From Desulfovibrio sp. (GTDB taxonomy: Bacteria > Desulfobacterota > Desulfovibrionia > Desulfovibrionales > Desulfovibrionaceae), in contig NZ_WASP01000003.1 in assembly GCF_009712225.1 (NCBI RefSeq), forward strand, positions 267,042 through 331,041: 64,000 nt of DNA, given 5' to 3'. Within the stretch, counting starts at the first letter, position 1, and every line of letters begins with the position of its first letter. Below, piece after piece: positions 63,439 through 64,000 of this stretch. The notes under the pieces were generated by a model. It was not told the origin of the DNA and searched no databases. It was given only the letters and a program-made list of their open reading frames with translations. The translations under genes were made by a program, and so were the position numbers.

Positions 63439-64000
63439 CCCTGCAAAACTTTACGGGCGGCGAAATTTCGCCCACGCTCTCGGCACGGTACGATCTTTCG
63501 CGCTACCGCAATTGTGTTGCCTGCATGGAAAACATGCTCCCCGGCCTGCATGGTGATGTGGCAAGACGGCCAGGCACCCGTTTTCTAGCCGGGCTTGATG
63601 CCAGTTCTGTGCTGTTGCCTTTCAGCTTCAGCTCACTGCCCGCGCAGAATTTCATCCTTGTACTGGGCGAAAAATCCCTGCGCATAGCTACGGTTGATGG
63701 CTTTACCACAGCACCAACCATTGCCACACCCTATGCGGCGCAAGACCTGCTCTCCATCTGCCACGCGCAGGTGGGCGACGTGGTCTATCTGGCTCACCCG
63801 GCCTACCCCCTGCACAAGATCGTGCGGCGTGACGCCGATGGCGGCTCGTATGCCTGGAGCCTCGAAGAGGTGAAACTCAACACATCCCTGCCCGCTCCGG
63901 TGACGCCAGACGTATCATTCACCGGCAGCGGCGGCAGCTACACCCTGCGTTACAAGGTGGCTGCGGTGGATGCCAGCGGCAGACAGTCGCTGGCATCCAC
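63429..64000 (+). CDS. Large phage structural protein, N-terminal part (probably tail nozzle or internal protein), cut by window edge
   Basis: Begins MRVALQNFTGGEISPTLSAR, then YDLSRYRNCVACMENMLPGL and ARRPGTRFLAGLDA. The GGEISP...RRPGT start is shared by large structural proteins of podoviruses, annotated variously as tail tubular protein B or stabilisation proteins. 190 codons are visible and the frame stays open to position 64000. The name is provisional. Confidence 0.65.
   Translation, partial: MRVALQNFTGGEISPTLSARYDLSRYRNCVACMENMLPGLHGDVARRPGTRFLAGLDASSVLLPFSFSSLPAQNFILVLGEKSLRIATVDGFTTAPTIATPYAAQDLLSICHAQVGDVVYLAHPAYPLHKIVRRDADGGSYAWSLEEVKLNTSLPAPVTPDVSFTGSGGSYTLRYKVAAVDASGRQSLAS

Noticed and set aside
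1..64000. CRISPR arrays, tRNA and rRNA genes
   Set aside because: No regularly spaced repeat array or cloverleaf was found on reading both strands; a covariance search would settle small RNA genes.

Overview
The window comes from a GC-rich, Gram-negative bacterium. It most resembles a member of the Desulfovibrionaceae (Desulfovibrio-like sulfate reducer). I infer this from the ribosomal gene order and protein character, a ferrosome-type iron gene cluster, two bacterial/phage S24 repressors of a kind common in that group, and two RND pump genes under a two-component system. No 16S rRNA or other taxonomic marker was available, so genus is an inference.

Region by region. 1-802: the N-terminal part of a glycine-betaine type ABC substrate-binding protein (cut by the window edge). 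999-3648: a umuDC translesion-polymerase pair facing a LexA/CI-like self-cleaving repressor, with a shared control region. 3719-4261: a small secreted DUF1311/LprI-like protein, then about 470 bp without a convincing gene. 4864-19466 (minus strand): one large S10-spc-alpha ribosomal supercluster from rpsJ down to rpoA and rplQ, with secY and map inside it, led by a strong promoter at about 20009-20037 and an unusually long (about 535 nt) structured leader. 20234-24420 (plus): a degenerate-receiver/TPR protein and secA. 24628-29166: a guanidinium-type SMR exporter, an Eis-like acetyltransferase, a PHP phosphoesterase, then a tight plus-strand group of a Trm112-like protein, a YfcE-type phosphodiesterase and Maf. 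29717-31762: acetyl-CoA synthetase.

31918-36210: an iron cluster in two divergent arms around a Fur-like site. One arm encodes two small membrane proteins (one with an HMA_2-like domain). The other encodes FeoA, a DUF6110-type protein, a P1B-type ATPase with an SCA membrane motif, and an HMA_2-like protein. This matches the published ferrosome (fez) theme of intracellular iron-storage organelles. 36293-39096: an aminotransferase and a PAS-GGDEF diguanylate cyclase. 39186-50153 (minus): a probable operon of OB-fold (YgiW-like) periplasmic protein, response regulator, histidine kinase, membrane-fusion protein and two RND pump subunits (MdtABC type), preceded by a second OB-fold protein with its own terminator.

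From about 50354 to the end lies a prophage or phage-derived element. It holds a Lar-like zinc protein, a self-cleaving repressor, a Mor-like activator, a lysis block (GH108 endolysin, holin-like protein, DUF2730-like protein), terminase, T7-type portal, scaffold-like protein, capsid, Bbp16-like cement protein, tail adaptor, fibre, fibre-assembly protein and the start of a large structural protein. The head module resembles podoviruses of the Bordetella BPP-1 type. No integrase, transposase or replication gene is visible in the window, so a defective prophage or gene-transfer-agent-like element is a live alternative to an intact prophage.
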